64,000 nucleotides of DNA, taken from the NCBI RefSeq assembly GCF_010093595.1, contig NW_022985445.1, positions 1,213,787 to 1,277,786 on the forward strand. The letters are read 5' to 3'. This DNA comes from Mytilinidion resinicola (Eukaryota > Ascomycota > Dothideomycetes > Mytilinidiales > Mytilinidiaceae). The notes beneath the pieces were generated by a model that made no database searches, was not told the origin of the DNA, and was given only the letters and a program-made list of their open reading frames with translations. The position numbers were made by a program, and so were the translations under genes. This document shows positions 36,831-49,365 of the stretch, piece by piece. How positions within the stretch are numbered: position 1 is the first letter of the stretch; each line of letters begins with the position of its first letter.

Positions 36831-39800
36831 TTATTTTAGATGCTCGGGGTCCTCATCCTTCGAGCTAGTCGGTCTTCTCGAGCTCAGTGCATGCCGTAAT
36901 CGACTAAGTTGTCCAGTACGCTGACCCGTTTGACTCTGACTAGATTCGATACGCGTTAGCAATGCAGCAGAAGTAAATTCGTTACTTTGCTCAAAGCTTG
37001 GCCTGACCCTGTCCATCGAAACGCGTGCCCGGTCGAAGGACGGTCGTGGGCGATCCAATGATATCCTATTGGGAATGGTATCCAAAGAACGCCTGTAAGT
37101 GTAATCGGTGCTGTTGCTTCCGTTCTGACTCCTCGGGTTGTGTGTCGTAGAGGTCGGAGCTACGGACGGAGGGTATATGGGTCGCATATCATCCTCAACA
37201 ACAGGTGCCTCGGGAGTCTTCTTGTTCAACTTGGAAACATCTGATGATGACATGGAAGCGACTTTCTCCGGAGGTGGTGGTATAAAGTCATCGTTCTCCT
37301 TGAGGTAATCGAACTTTCCTTGGCGAACTTGTTCGCGAATGATGTCCACGTCATAAGGAAAATAGATCTTCTGGGTAGCCTTGACCACAAAGCGGGGCAG
37401 GAGACAAATGACCACAGCCAGAAGAAGCACGGCCCAGAAAGAGAGCGATCCATAGACTTGGGGCGCCGCTTTGTAGAATGCGGCACTTCCGGTACCAGAG
37501 GTCCACACTCCAGTCCAAAACCATGTCAGAAGACAACTGATTGCCACGATGAGAAGCATTAGCCAATCCCACCGGTAGGTGTTGAAGAGAATGTAGAAAT
37601 TGGCGGAAAGGACCGCGATCGTGGCGACGTAGACACCCATTCGCTTTGTGTCATCAATTCCCAATCCGTTTGATGAGTTGAAAGTCGCAGGGGAGAAGAG
37701 CAAATACACCATGAAGAACGTGACGATTGACTGGTAAAATCCGTCCGCCATATACATCCTGGCTGTACGTTAGCATCACTAAACCATGATAAGGAACAAG
37801 AAGGTCTCACCAGAATTTAGGTTGCGTCCACTCCTTTCGCTCAATACCTCTGCGATATAGCTGGGGTACAGCAAGCGAGACTTTGTCGTCGACGTCCTGG
37901 TCTAGAACACCCATCAAGATGACGGGAAGGGAAGTGAAGGCAAGATTGAAGAGAATGATGTAGGTGTAGTCGAAAATGTACGAGCAGTCGTAGTTCTCGT
38001 AAATCTGATACCAGAACAGCGAAAACGTCCAAACAAGGTTCTGTATAGCGTTAGCATTCCATAATAGCAGCTGGTAAGAGCAGCGGCCAGAAGCTTCTTA
38101 CCTTGTAGAAGAAATTGGCAATGGTCTCTGCCAGCCTGCGATAAGACCATCGCCCATGCACAAGACAGAGTCGAGTGAGAAAGCGGAATTGGCCAATGGC
38201 ATAATCGGAAGACATCACAGCTTGTCTGCCCTCTTCACCAGCAATACCGACACCTACATGTGCTTCTTGAATCATGGCAACATCGTTCGCGCCGTCACCA
38301 ATTGCGAGTGTAAGACAGTCCAATCCAGTTTTGACCATATGGACGACGGCGGCTTTTTGGCTCGGACTGACTCTGCAACAAAGCACCGAGCGACACTGTT
38401 TGCAGAGCAGGAGGAACTTCTGCTTGATAGAATCGTTCAACACGAGTTTCAATGAATCACCATCAATGATGATGGCATGGGTCGGGTCGGGAGGTTCGTG
38501 ATTGTCTTGTGCAGCTTTGAGTTCTTCGTCAGATCCGGTCATGTTGAAAGTCGCAAGATGTTTGTCTAGCTCGGCTTCCGCAGTCGCCAAACTCTCGTCT
38601 TCGATCTTGAAAACAATCAAGTCCATGTCGTTGTCGAGGAGATTGCAAGAAAAGCCAATGTTGATCGCAGTCTCAACCTTGTCACCGGTGAGGACCCAGA
38701 GCTTGATTCCGGCTTTACCAAGCAAAGATATGGCATCGGGAACACCGTCTTGCAACCTGTCCTCAATGGCGGTACCACCAAGAAGCATGAGTTCTCGTTC
38801 AATCGAATCGGCAACCTCTTCGAGCTTCTCTTCGCGGTTGGCAACAGCCCCGGCAGCAATATCATGTCGTCTATTCCATTCCTGGTATTCTTCCTCGTCG
38901 AGTTCTCGTTCAGCAATGCAAAGCGTTCGTAGACCTTCACGTGCAAACATCTCGAGGTGCTCCGCAGTGCTTCGCCTGAGTTCTGGCTGCATGCCACTCT
39001 TCAATCTCGAATAGATTATGCTGTCCGCTCCTTTGCAGAATAGCATAAGCTTGCCGTTGGGCATCCTAATGATAGCGCTCATACGTTTCCGCGTCGAGTT
39101 GAATTCTAGAGTGTTCAGGACCCTATAGGACGATTCCTTGCCCATTACGTTGAGATTGATGTCTTCTCCACTTCGGCCAAGGACAGTGAACCCAACGTCG
39201 CGAGCTGTAGCTACTAGCGCAGCCTCATCGGGAGATTGGGCTTTGAATTCGATCCTAGGAGGGTCGCCCGGGGTTCTTTCGGTGATTACCGTGTGACACA
39301 GGGCCAAGGCCAGCATAAATCTCTCGTTCGCTTGTCGTTGCTCTTCACCCGATTCTCCAGTGAGGTCAGCAATATAGTCGGGGGCAACAAAGGTAAGGTC
39401 CTCGTCTCGCAGGTAAGGATTGTTGTGCATTTGGCGAATTGACTCAATCATTCGAACGCGATCGCGGGCAATTTGTTCGCGAGCACGGGCGCCCTCTTCT
39501 TCAACGTTGATCCCTTGTCGTCGTTGCATGCCAGCTTGAGCCTCCGTGTAGGCCTCTCCGTAGGGAACGCCGTTTACTGTGGCTTTCTTGAACTCCATGA
39601 CGTTTTGCGTCAAAGTGCCAGTCTTGTCTGAGAAGATGTACTCAATCTGACCCACATCGTCGGAGATGTTCCAAGACTTCGGAGTACACGGGTAGTCAAT
39701 CTTTTCGTAGTACATGTGGACGTCGCTGTAGATGAAGACGGCTTGTAACGTACGGATGATCTCGAGGGTAATGTAGAGCGAGATAGGAACCAAGTTCTGG

Positions 39801-41563
39801 AAGAGGATGACACCGGCCCAGAAAGTAATAAAGCCGTCTAGAGGCGGGGAACCACCGTAAGAACCGTACTCAAATAGAGCGTGGCTCGTGTCGTCTTTAG
39901 CCCAAAAGACTCCTTGTACGATGCCAGAGATCAAGCACATGAAGAACAAGATGATGAAGTTGTACACAACGTTCCAGTTCAGGTCCTTGGAAATTTTAGC
40001 GCGTTTGCTAGGAGTTATGCCTGAATTGATCATGATCTTCGTTTCGTCTCCAGTGAAAACGACGACACCAAGAGCCCATTCGGTGTTTCGCAGGTTGCAA
40101 CCACGAAGAAGCAAGTTGTTGATTGTTATAGGTTCGGCCATATCCGTGGTAGGTAGATCGGGGTCCCTGGGATCGCGTTGAGCCCATCTTATGACTGCGC
40201 TGTAGGAGTAGAGATTGGAATGAGGGCCTTCGCTTTCGATCACAAATGAAGATTTCTCGCAATGACGCGCGTGCCTCACATTTTCAGAGCAATGCAGCGC
40301 CTGTCGGACCTTTAGATTAGTTTCGCCGTCTAGATTCTTCGTTTCAACATAGCAAGCCCCGTCAGCTTCCGAGGTGGAGAGGACAACGACGTCGGCTGGG
40401 ATTTCTTCGTCGTTGTACAGACGAACAAAGTCTCCAACTTGAACATTTTTCCAGTAGTCCTTCTTGAACCTAGCTGTGTCCGGGGTAGTTTTGAAAGGAT
40501 CTATGATGTTGCCATAGAATTTCCTGGCTGGCGCGGTGGAGTCCCGCTGCGCGGGCTGGCCCTTCGCTCCAGGCCGAATTCCTTCGAAAGTGACAGTCGT
40601 CTGGGGATGACCCTCAATGTCCAGCGCATCAGGAGGCGGCCCTTGGCCTGGGACCGGGGAAGGGACTGGAGTCATCTGGATGCCCTCCTGGCTCCCAACA
40701 GAAAGGAAGGACTCTCTTCGGGAGATGGCGGAAGCTCTTCTCGTCTCGACTGAGGGCCTCGACTCATCCATGGACCTCTCTTGCCAGCTCTTGCCTTTCT
40801 CCCCTTTGCTCTTTCTCTTGTTCATCAGCTTCCAAGTTGAAATGATGAGCCTTGTAGTAGCCTTCTTGAATCGTCGCCACAGCGAAATCTGGTTCTCTGC
40901 TGTGTTGACATTATTGAAATCCACCAATCTGTGAACCGGAGCATTATTCAGCTCATTGTCAAGCACGGTTCGTCGCCAATCTTCAACTGCGTCCTTGACT
41001 GCGGTTATGGTTATGATCACGATCAGTGGAACCGCGTTCAGTGCTGGATTCGAGGCGCCAAAAATTTGGAAAATCTATAGAGCGATTAGCTACCGAGCCG
41101 TACAAAGGAGGGATGTGGCGCATACTCCAAGGATAATGATGAAGAGGAAGTACACGTTGGCAATGTTATGGAACTGGAACCACAGATTCTTGGGTACGAA
41201 GCTTATGGCGGTGTACTTTGCAGTCCGTATTTTATTTCGGGAGTAGGAGGCCTTTGGGTGTCCATCTTCGTCCCTCTCCTCCGCCGGGAGCGGAATGTTA
41301 AAATATACCCTCCTACTGGTGTCCTGCTCATCGCTTCCGGTTTCTGAGCCACTCTCGGGGGCATCGCTTTCCTTGCCCGTGGTGTTGGTAGTGCCCGAAG
41401 ACTCGCGCTTCTTTTCAGTCGAGGTTGTTCGGTTGTGGAGACGTTGTATGAGCGACGCCCGTTTCTTGTCCCCTTTCGTGCCCCCTGCTCTATGTGTCGC
41501 CCATCGTATCCTTTTCACGGGATTCGAGACCTCGTTCTCGTCCTGGGTCGGGTCGAAGGCCAT
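36831..41563 (-). CDS. DNF1: P4-type phospholipid flippase, Dnf1/DnfA type
   Basis: P4-ATPase that moves aminophospholipids to the cytosolic leaflet of plasma and endosomal membranes, supporting polarity and vesicle traffic. Minus-strand exons 41563-41126, 41074-38102, 38040-37811 and 37758-36831 encode 1522 aa; the three introns are 51-61 nt GT-AG. Visible landmarks are: NIPLPAEERDEDGHP..YSRNKIRTAKYT before TM1; FVPKNLWFQFHNIANVYF at TM1; the NLDGETNLKV actuator motif; the phosphorylated aspartate of DKTGTLTQN at residue 629; KGADSII in the nucleotide domain; and GDGANDVAMIQEAHVGVGI in the P domain. Ten TM segments and a long Ser/Pro-rich C-terminal tail follow. The long N-terminus and tail fit Dnf1/2 (DnfA) rather than Drs2 or Neo1. 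It is divergent from the SLF2/Nse6-like gene. Confidence 0.96.
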
Positions 41564-42720
41564 TGCGTTGGTGAGCCGGTTGGCAGGAGAGGCTGCGAGG
41601 CGAGCTCCTCAGATGCCGTGTCGCCGGCGACGGCCGGATAGGCTTCTACGCCGCAGGAGATGCCAATTCGCCTGGAGGGACAGGTGCGGCAACGTCGATG
41701 GTCGTTTATCGCTGGTTCCGCGCGCTCTGGGAGGGGTGGCGGAAGGGGGTGCGGTCAATCAGATAGGAAGAAGCGTTGATACAAATGAGCGGCAGTTCCA
41801 CGAGGACCATGGGCGGCGCGGATGGCGACGGGAGAGATGGTTACGGAGAGAGTATTAGAGGAAAGGCGGTCGCGGCGAGGTCGGCAGGGGAGGTTGTCGG
41901 GTGCAGAAGAAGAAAGGTTGCGTCTTCACGATAGGTAGATGCTGACGGAGCACTCGCGGGAGGCCCTTGGATCGCTGGGTTTCGCCCAACGCCTTCGGCC
42001 GTCCAATTTCCGCTCAATAAGCAGCCGACCGATCCGGGCACTGCAGCGTGTCGACCACAGAACAATGTAGATGGGCCCGCACATAAGAAGCTCGCTCAGC
42101 CGTGCTATGGACGCGCCCGCAGTGGCAGCCGTGTTATTATTATCGGCTGCAGTGCCATCTCATGTCAGATTTGAGGCTGAGTGTGTTGGCTGGCGCGGGC
42201 AGGAAACACCGCTGCGAGCGCCGCCGCGATCTGCCTTGCGCCTGTCAGAGATACATAGAACCGCCCGTCTCTCCGCGCTGCGACAGTGCGACGTGCATCC
42301 AACGCGGCGTAGAGATGCTAGAGGCGTGGTGCAGGCGTCTTCTCGGGCCCTGATGGTCCCCGAAGCGGCAGGCCGGGATACCTCCCAGCACACCGTCAAA
42401 CCCCGAGGCAGGGGACGCGTTATATGCAGAAAAGGGCTACGTTTCGTCTTCGAGTCCATGCTCGCGGGAGAGGCGGGCAGGAGTGCGACTCAGGAGCACT
42501 CAATGAGTTCGGACGAATTTGTGTCGGTTGCCCCTGATCTGATCTAGGTTCGAACAATCATGAGTTTGAGTTGTACGCGGTTCTAAAGCCTGCACGTGAC
42601 CCCGGCACGTGAAGACGTGCTTGGACGTGCAACTCAATCCCAGCCGCGCCGCTACACCACCGGCACCACACCTCGCGCTGAGAGCTGCCGCAGGCGCGCC
42701 GCCGCATTGCTGCTACCGCA
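41564..42720. other. divergent promoter between the flippase and the SLF2/Nse6-like gene
   Basis: A 1.16-kb GC-rich spacer that must contain both promoters. Two CACGTG-like or ACGTGC elements occur near 42590-42620 (CACGTGACCCC, GGCACGTGAAG), close to the start of the + gene. No gene is supported. Confidence 0.45.
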
Positions 42721-45130
42721 ATGTCGAAATCGAATCGCAAGATCAGTGAATTCTTCGGAAAGAGCAGCGTCCTCCCGAAGAGCAGCCTAAAAGATAGAGA
42801 CCGGACCGGTTCGTCACCTGCTCCCCGCGCCCCAGCTACATATAGCCCTGACTAAACGCTGCATGCTTCAGACTCGCCCGCCACACGAGCCTGGCCTTCC
42901 TCGCGTACTCAGAGTCTTCATGGCGATGTTGAGATGCGTGAGGCCTCCGATTCACCCACCCCCGCCACGACGATCAAAAATGCCACATTGACGGACGAGC
43001 AATTAGCAAGGAAGCTGCAGAATGACTGGAACAAAGAGACGAAAGCAATCGTGATAGAAGCTCCCAAAGGCGGGGAGGACTGCGCAATGAGCGGGGGGTC
43101 GTTCTCGTCCATAAATTCAAGCAGTAGCAAGCGTGTCTTCCGACGCGATCAAGAGGTGGTCGCCAACTCGGACTCCGATACGGATAGTTCAGAGGGTCTA
43201 GAGGATATGGATTATCTCCTACAGCAGAATACCAAGAAAGCCCCGGCACCCAGTCCCCAAAAACAACTTCCATCGCAAATCACCACGTTCTTTAACGCAA
43301 GTACACGGCCCAAGAAATCAATACTTCCTCCGGCGAAAAAATACAAGTTTTCAATCGATTCGCTCGTGGAAGAAACCAAGAAAAATAAACAACAGGAGCA
43401 AAAGTTCGCAGCGGCGAGGGCAAAGCTCGAGGAGACGACTGTTGAGTCTGCTCCCTCTGACACCGTCGAGAAGACCCTTGCTTCAATCGTGGAAGATGAC
43501 GAGGGAGGGAGCAAGGCAGAACGGCTGCTGCTAGCCATGAGACGGACCAACGCTCTTCATCGAGACCCTACTTGGCACTTTTTCAGAGACGATGTAGAGG
43601 CCCAATCTCGAAGGATGTTCCCGAAATCGTGTCTCCCTCACAAAGGATGGGCGTCTGTGTTTAAAGGTTTGAAATCAGCGCAACCGGTTCGAGCCGTCTC
43701 TGACCCAAACTTAGAGCCAAACAAAAGAGACCAAGCATTTATGGCAGGCTACGCTCGACACATCTTCCGATACCAAAACTTACCAGAAGAGCTAGCGAAC
43801 TGGATGATTGACGAATGTAAGGAGCCTTGTATGATGTCTTTGTGTACGTTTCTAATTGATTGTAGTGGTATTCTTTCCAAGAGACGGAGTCAACACGGAA
43901 TACATAAATACAGTTGAGGTAATGCCGGTCAGCCCTCACTCTATTCCTCGACTAACTAGTATCAGTGCTGTCCTGGCGTCTTGTCAGCCCTTCTTACTCC
44001 TGATAAGCTAAGCGACATCTTCCGTCGTCTCGGTGCCAAAGATGTTGGCAAAGACCCAAGTCTCACCTTAACTCCGTCTTTTGATTCTCCCAATCGTATG
44101 TGAGGTTAGTAGCGCGAAACGAGCATTGCTAACGTTCTTAGGCCCGAAGCAAATCCTCCCCACTGGTCTAAGATGGATTGTGCAATTACTCCAGCAGGTT
44201 GCTTCAGAGTAGGTTCAAATGCACGCATGGAGGATAGTTCACTGACGTGCGTTCCTCAGCCTGACGCCGGAATCACAAGTGCAAGCCTTGAATATCCTTC
44301 TACGGCTATCGTTCGACGACAGCATCCTTTTTGATGTTGCGTTACACACCATCATCCAAGATACTATTAAAGTGTTCCTAGAAAGCATATCTGAAGCTGA
44401 GCTCGGTCAATGCGTAGGTCCACCAAGCCATTGGTATTGCTGATGACTGACGACTCCTTAGCTCCAGCAAATCATCAACAATCTCATCACAGCAGTCGAA
44501 GACCCGGTCCTCCAAGACCAACTCGTCACCGCGCTACCCACCAGCTCACCTCTGACCCACCGTTTCCAACGCCGTCTCGCGCTCGGCTTCTTTCTTCATC
44601 CTACCCCCGTTACCGAATCACTCGCTTCCGCTGCGCTTCCTGCTATCATCCATGACCATCTCAGCACATCCCCCGACTTACAGATCACCCGAGACTTTTC
44701 TTATACCAGCCTTGGGGCGCGCATGTCCCTCCTTGACAAAGCCATCGGCCCTGGTTTCTCAACTTTGCCTTTTCTCGCAGCACCACCAACGCCCGCTTCA
44801 TCAAGCACAGAGCCATCCACCAGTAACACAAACGCCAACACGCCTCTACCGCCTTCACCCGAGGAGAAGGCCTTTAATGAAAGCGTCGATCTTCTTGCAG
44901 CGCGCATCAAGTTGCTCTCGAATCGTATCACCGATGCGAGTACCTCGGGCATGGATCGCTGCGAGGCGAAGAGCGTATGTCAGCGGTTGCACTACCGGCT
45001 TGAGGGTGCCGTTAGGACAAGGGGCCGTAGGATCAAGGGCGTGTTTGGGGATGGGGACGAGGACGAGGGCAAGATGATCTTCAAGCGGTTCTTCCAAAAA
45101 GATAAAGCTGGTGTGAATGGGGCGGTATAA
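42721..45130 (+). CDS. probable Smc5/6-recruiting protein, SLF2/Nse6 (CANIN) type
   Basis: Seven exons: 42721-42808, 42872-43816, 43866-43918, 43966-44095, 44142-44208, 44260-44413 and 44462-45130, together 701 aa. All six introns are 46-63 nt GT-AG and the phases close exactly. The N-terminus MSKSNRKISEFF resembles a PCNA-binding (PIP) box lacking its Gln. DEQLARKLQNDWNKE (~68) resembles a ubiquitin-interacting helix. A second PIP-like SQITTFF is near residue 165. From about 255 to 600 the protein is helical: FPKSCLPHKGWASVF, then the FMAGYARHIF..LPEELANWMIDELVFFPRD segment, then HEAT-like helices. I read that pattern as the CANIN domain of SLF2/Nse6, which recruits Smc5/6 to DNA lesions. 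That assignment is from memory of the family and needs a profile search. The gene model itself is firmer than the name. Confidence 0.72.
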
Positions 45131-46655
45131 GTCAGGCACGCTGTTTTCAGCGTGGAGCTTGAGGCTATGAGGGATTTGACGAAGGATGGGTGTGGCATGG
45201 ATATCACGCGAATGTCGTGGATTTGTATGTTTGCAGTAGCACGTCTTCTCTATTATGTGAGATGAAAACAAACAACGCTAATTGAAATACCAAAGTAGTG
45301 ACCCAGCAAATCTGGTCAAACCGCTGCCCGTGCGTGCGATTGATGGAGGTCCGAGAGACCGGTCAGTTAGCACGACCGACCTGTCGGGCCGAGCAAGTCG
45401 AGGCGTTTTGTGCGGCACGGCAGTGGTGAAACTGAGGATGTATGTACAGACCATTAATTATCTTAATGGACCTACCATTCTCTTCCATAGCACTGTGTGC
45501 TGTATGTACATAGACCCTGAGCCTCTTCCCCGCAAGGACCACCCTAGTAGTACTGTAGTCCGGCCCCGAGCCCTCGCGTGCCCCATCCCCCGGCTCGGCA
45601 TCCGGGAGGCGAATGCGAAACGTGATCTTACGGTGGCTGATCGCCGGGTGTCGGCAAGGGGTGGGTGAGACGAGACAAGGCGAGACAGGGGAGGTATGGA
45701 GGGCGTGTTTTGGGATAGTCAGGCACATTCTCCTGTTTTGCGATGGCGGCGCAGTGTCGGAGGATTTGGCGAGGTTGTGATGGGGACCAGGGGACTGCAT
45801 GTGAGCAGGGGCGGGCGGTGGAGTTAGGTCGGGGTCGGGGTTATGGGCGGGGGTGGGGTTAGGGATTTTCTATGCGATGTTAGATAGGAGAAAAGCTGCT
45901 TTCGCGTGAGAAGGTTTGGGAGAGGAGGGGCTGTGGATGAGTGATTATGGCGTTAGATGAGGGAGATGTTGACAGTGAGGTGCTATTCCATGCAGTCCGG
46001 ATGTAGTAATTCTTGGCACGATTAAAAGTGTTGAACCCAGAGTAAGTCAGCTGTCTTCAGAGCCTTCAGATTGAGCCGAGATCGATGTCGCAGACGAGGT
46101 TCTGATTTTGAGGGTGCTGTCAAGAGGATTGCGGGTTATGCCTGAAATTAGGCTCTCATAGTCCAAAGGCCTAGAATCAAGTGCAATGTTGGAAGATTTT
46201 GGAAGCTCAGAAATGCGCCAGGGAAGCTTCGATGGGTTGAACCCAGAGGAAATACAGGAGAAGCGAGAGCTCGATTCTCACGGTTGGTACAAACATTTCG
46301 AGATCCAACTGGGCGGGTGAAACCCTTGAAGCACACGTTTATCCTTCTATGAATCTCCAACAAATTGACAGTTCATAAAATCCGTTAAAACGCTAGATCT
46401 AACAAAAACCTATTCCTCCTCTTCCTTCACTAGTTACAATACACATGAAACGAAAACACATCTAGATCAGCGCGGCTGATATCACTATAGTCCCTAAAAG
46501 CGCTCGAAAAAAGAACGATCGATGAGTACATATGGTACTGCACATAGCCTCTATCCCCTGTCCAACGTCCAGCAACCAATTCCTTCTCTCTATCTCCTAT
46601 AGCAGCCACCACCTCTTTCTCCCTCGCTCTCTCCTCCAAATTCTCCCTATTCAAC
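45131..46655. other. spacer between convergent genes with G-rich tract
   Basis: A 1.5-kb spacer between the 3' ends of the SLF2/Nse6-like gene (+) and the tetraspanin gene (-). It holds a G-quadruplex-like tract at 45831-45864. Several TGTATGTACA-like palindromic strings also occur (near 45439 and 45502). No gene is supported. Confidence 0.5.
45831..45864 (+). other. G-quadruplex-capable tract
   Basis: Six runs of three to five G fall within 34 bp (45831-45834, 45837-45840, 45845-45847, 45849-45853, 45855-45858, 45862-45864), with loops of 1-4 nt. The last part, GGGGTTAGGG, resembles telomeric repeat. Further G runs lie just upstream (45808-45817). Formation in vivo is inferred from the pattern only. 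Confidence 0.65.
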
Positions 46656-47625
46656 CTACAATCCACCCAAACCATTCTTCTCATCGATGTGCTTGTACCG
46701 CTCCAACTCCTGGCGATACTTGAGCACCATCGCGACACACAGCACCAGCACAACATCAATACCGACGATTCCAAAGGCGGCAGTGAAGATGAGATCGAGA
46801 TAGCCGTTTGCGAAGCTGGAGAATTTGCTGATGCAGCCGCCTTTTTGGGCGGCGACCAGCGAGTTGGTGCATGTGCCGTCCTGAATGAAGGGCGGGCTAG
46901 TCGAGTTGTTGTAGCCGCAGCAGTTGAACTATGAGGGAAATTAGTACGATGAAATAGATGTTGATCGTGAAATTGAACATGTTTGTGAAGGGTAAGCAAC
47001 ATGTTTTGAGGTTTGATGAGTTCTCCGTCCAGCTGAAACATGACAATGAGAATGAACCACTCATCTAATTTCTGAAATGCGTGTCTCATTTCACGTCAAG
47101 ACGAAAAATGTGAGAGGTAGGGCATGGGTACAATACACACCTTTTGCTGGAGCAAGCTCTGGGTTAACGGCTGCTCATGCGCCCAGATCCTGTTGAGATT
47201 GGCGCGACTGTGCAGTGTCACGAACCAGACGGTAAGACCCAGCACCAGCGTAAAGGTAGCGCAGAAGACAACAAGCCAGCCCTGAGCACGTAGCCAGCCG
47301 CGATTTTGCGGTAGAAAGAGGGCGGGGAGGGACAGCATGAAAGTCAGGAAGATGAAGATAGCGTTAACGACGCCGGCTGGGAGATGTAAGTATGATATCT
47401 AGATAATAGCGTAGATGGCGGGTCTGCTCATCTTGATTCCGTCGTGTTCTCGGACATACCGGTAAGAGGACACTGCTTGAGCAGTAGATGCTCGGCAACA
47501 GTGGTGATGGTTGGCGTGGCACGCATCTGGGTCTCTGACAGGAGCGAGAAGCCAATGAGAAGGCCTCCGCACCCGGCGAAGATGATGTCGGTGCCGACGA
47601 AGACCATCATGAGCTTGTTCGGCAT
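46656..47625 (-). pseudogene. fungal tetraspanin gene with a one-base frameshift
   Basis: Four-TM tetraspanin. Minus-strand exons are 47625-47460, 47377-47141 and 46928-46656. Exon 1 gives MPNKLMMVFVG..LLLKQCPLT (TM1). Exon 3 gives the large loop with the diagnostic FNCCGYNNS (CCG motif), further paired cysteines, TM4 and a short tail ending EKNGLGGL. Exon 2 begins in one frame (GVVNAIFIFLTF) and continues in another (MLSLPALFLPQNRGW). The switch falls at ACTTTTCATG around 47339-47343, where one T fewer would align the whole exon with the family. As written, neither frame reads through: the downstream frame has a TGA just before the ATG at 47338. With one base removed the product would be 224 aa, a normal length. 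All splice sites and other codons are intact, so this is either a very recent mutation or a homopolymer sequencing error. Confidence 0.78.
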
Positions 47626-49365
47626 CTTGGCGATGCGAGTCTGCTCTATCAGTGTAGTGATAGTTCGAAGTGCGGCTCTGCTTCTTCCGTATAGTGGTTT
47701 CTGGTTGCGTAGGTGATGGTTGAGAATTGACAAATACGAAGTCAACCGAATCTACAGCACAAAGAAGAGAATGAAGGTAGCGAATCCTGCACTGCAATTC
47801 GGCGTCAAAGAATGAATGAATGGAAGCGTCTATTGCAACAGAGCCGGCCGGCGACTCTCGCAGACGGAATTAGGAGGAGAGAAACTTGGGCACAGAAAGA
47901 GGAAAGAGGACAGAGAAACATGGCGGAGGGAGCAGAGCAGAGGGATCTTCGGGGGCTTGGGGTTTTCTTCAGCATGGCGACGGCGTGGCTCTGTCACAGC
48001 GATCACGCCGGACGAGGCAGACAGCGTTTCAGGAGCGTCGGGAGCGTCGACATGGCGAATCACGGGCAGAGGGGAGCAGAGGGAGCAGAGGGAGCAGAGG
48101 GAGCAGAGGGAGCAAAGGGTGGGCGTCTAGAGGTGGTGTGACATTGTTCTAGATAGTGCCTCAGGGTGTAGTATGGGTATGAGCAAGACGTCTATCGTGG
48201 CAGCAGTCGTCGTGTCGTCTCGGCATGCACAGAGGGCAGGGGTCAAAGTGGCAGGGTAGTAGTGGCATGGTAAAGGTATAGTCAAAGCGGCAGGGATCGG
48301 CCTTGGAAGGGGCACTGCGAAAGAGGCAGGCACGGACGGGTGGAATGCGCCTTCCGCGTTTAGGCAGGCGGTAGTGCTTAACCCAGGCTGCCAAGAGTCA
48401 CGTATCACGCTAGCCATAAAAGAGCGCAGCCTTTCCTCTTCCCGCACACACCACTCCCCACCAGCGCTGCGTGCCCTCGTCCGAGGTGAGTGCCCGTCCC
48501 ATCGCATTCCCCCTTTCCCACGGCAACCCTTTGTTCCCCCGCTGCTCCCTATGTGCGAGGCCTCGGGCTCACAGGGCCGTCTCGCGGGACCATGGCATCA
48601 GCGCATTTGGAGCACCCGGCAGCGCATCTGCAGCACCGTCGCCGCGCACTGCACATCTCGCTCGCCCGCACTCGGATCGCGCGCCGGTCGCTGCAGCGCA
48701 CGGGTGGTCCACTCGCCCTCGCTGCTGGCTGGCTGCTGGCGGTGCGAAGCCTGCTGGTGCTGCGGGCGCGTGGTTGGCTGCTGCGGCGGGCCCGTTTCCT
48801 CGCATCCACCGAAATACAGCCTTTGCCCTCGCTGTCGTTTCACTTGCCCGAAGTTCTCGTCGCTTTCCCTCTCTGAGACAGCAACCTCTCACACTTCTCG
48901 AGTGCGCGTAGATTCATCCCCGGTCGGTACAAGCTTTGCCCTGAGCCCCGTCGGTCTTGCCACGAACAGAACTTAAGCCCTGCCTTGCCCCAAACGACGC
49001 AGGCACGCAACCTTGAGCGGTAAGTTACGCTCCATCCAGCCTCCCGCCGTTCGCCCACTGGCAGGCGCCTCCGCCGTCCGCTGTGCGACCGCGACGTCTG
49101 GCTTGTCTGCCACGCAGCTTTCCTTGCATTCCTCGCCGCCACCCAACACAGTCACGGCGTTGCCTGATCAGTCCAGCCTGCTTCTTTTAGGTCCAGCGCT
49201 GAGCCCACTACAGCCCACCCCGTGCAGCCGGCCCCAACTCACCACTCAAACGAAGCCGCGGCCAGCGACTCCAAAGCGGCAATCCCCACCCAGATTCTGC
49301 GACCACAAAGAGTAAGGTCAAACCAAAGCCAAACACTCGTAACCACGACGCCGGCGAATCGCATC
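47626..49365. other. divergent region between tetraspanin and MCM1, with long MCM1 leader
   Basis: A 1.7-kb spacer. The left part is the tetraspanin promoter and carries a 9-bp minisatellite at 48074-48118. The right part (about 48.4-49.36 kb) is C/T-rich with several upstream ATGs and looks like a long 5' leader of MCM1. A GTGAGT-type donor at 48485 could begin a leader intron. No separate gene is supported. Confidence 0.45.
48074..48118. repeat. 9-bp minisatellite GAGCAGAGG, five copies
   Basis: Five perfect tandem units start at 48074, 48083, 48092, 48101 and 48110; the last has one G-to-A change (GAGCAAAGG). The array lies about 450 bp upstream of the tetraspanin start, on its template side. 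Copy number is likely to vary between strains. Confidence 0.9.
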
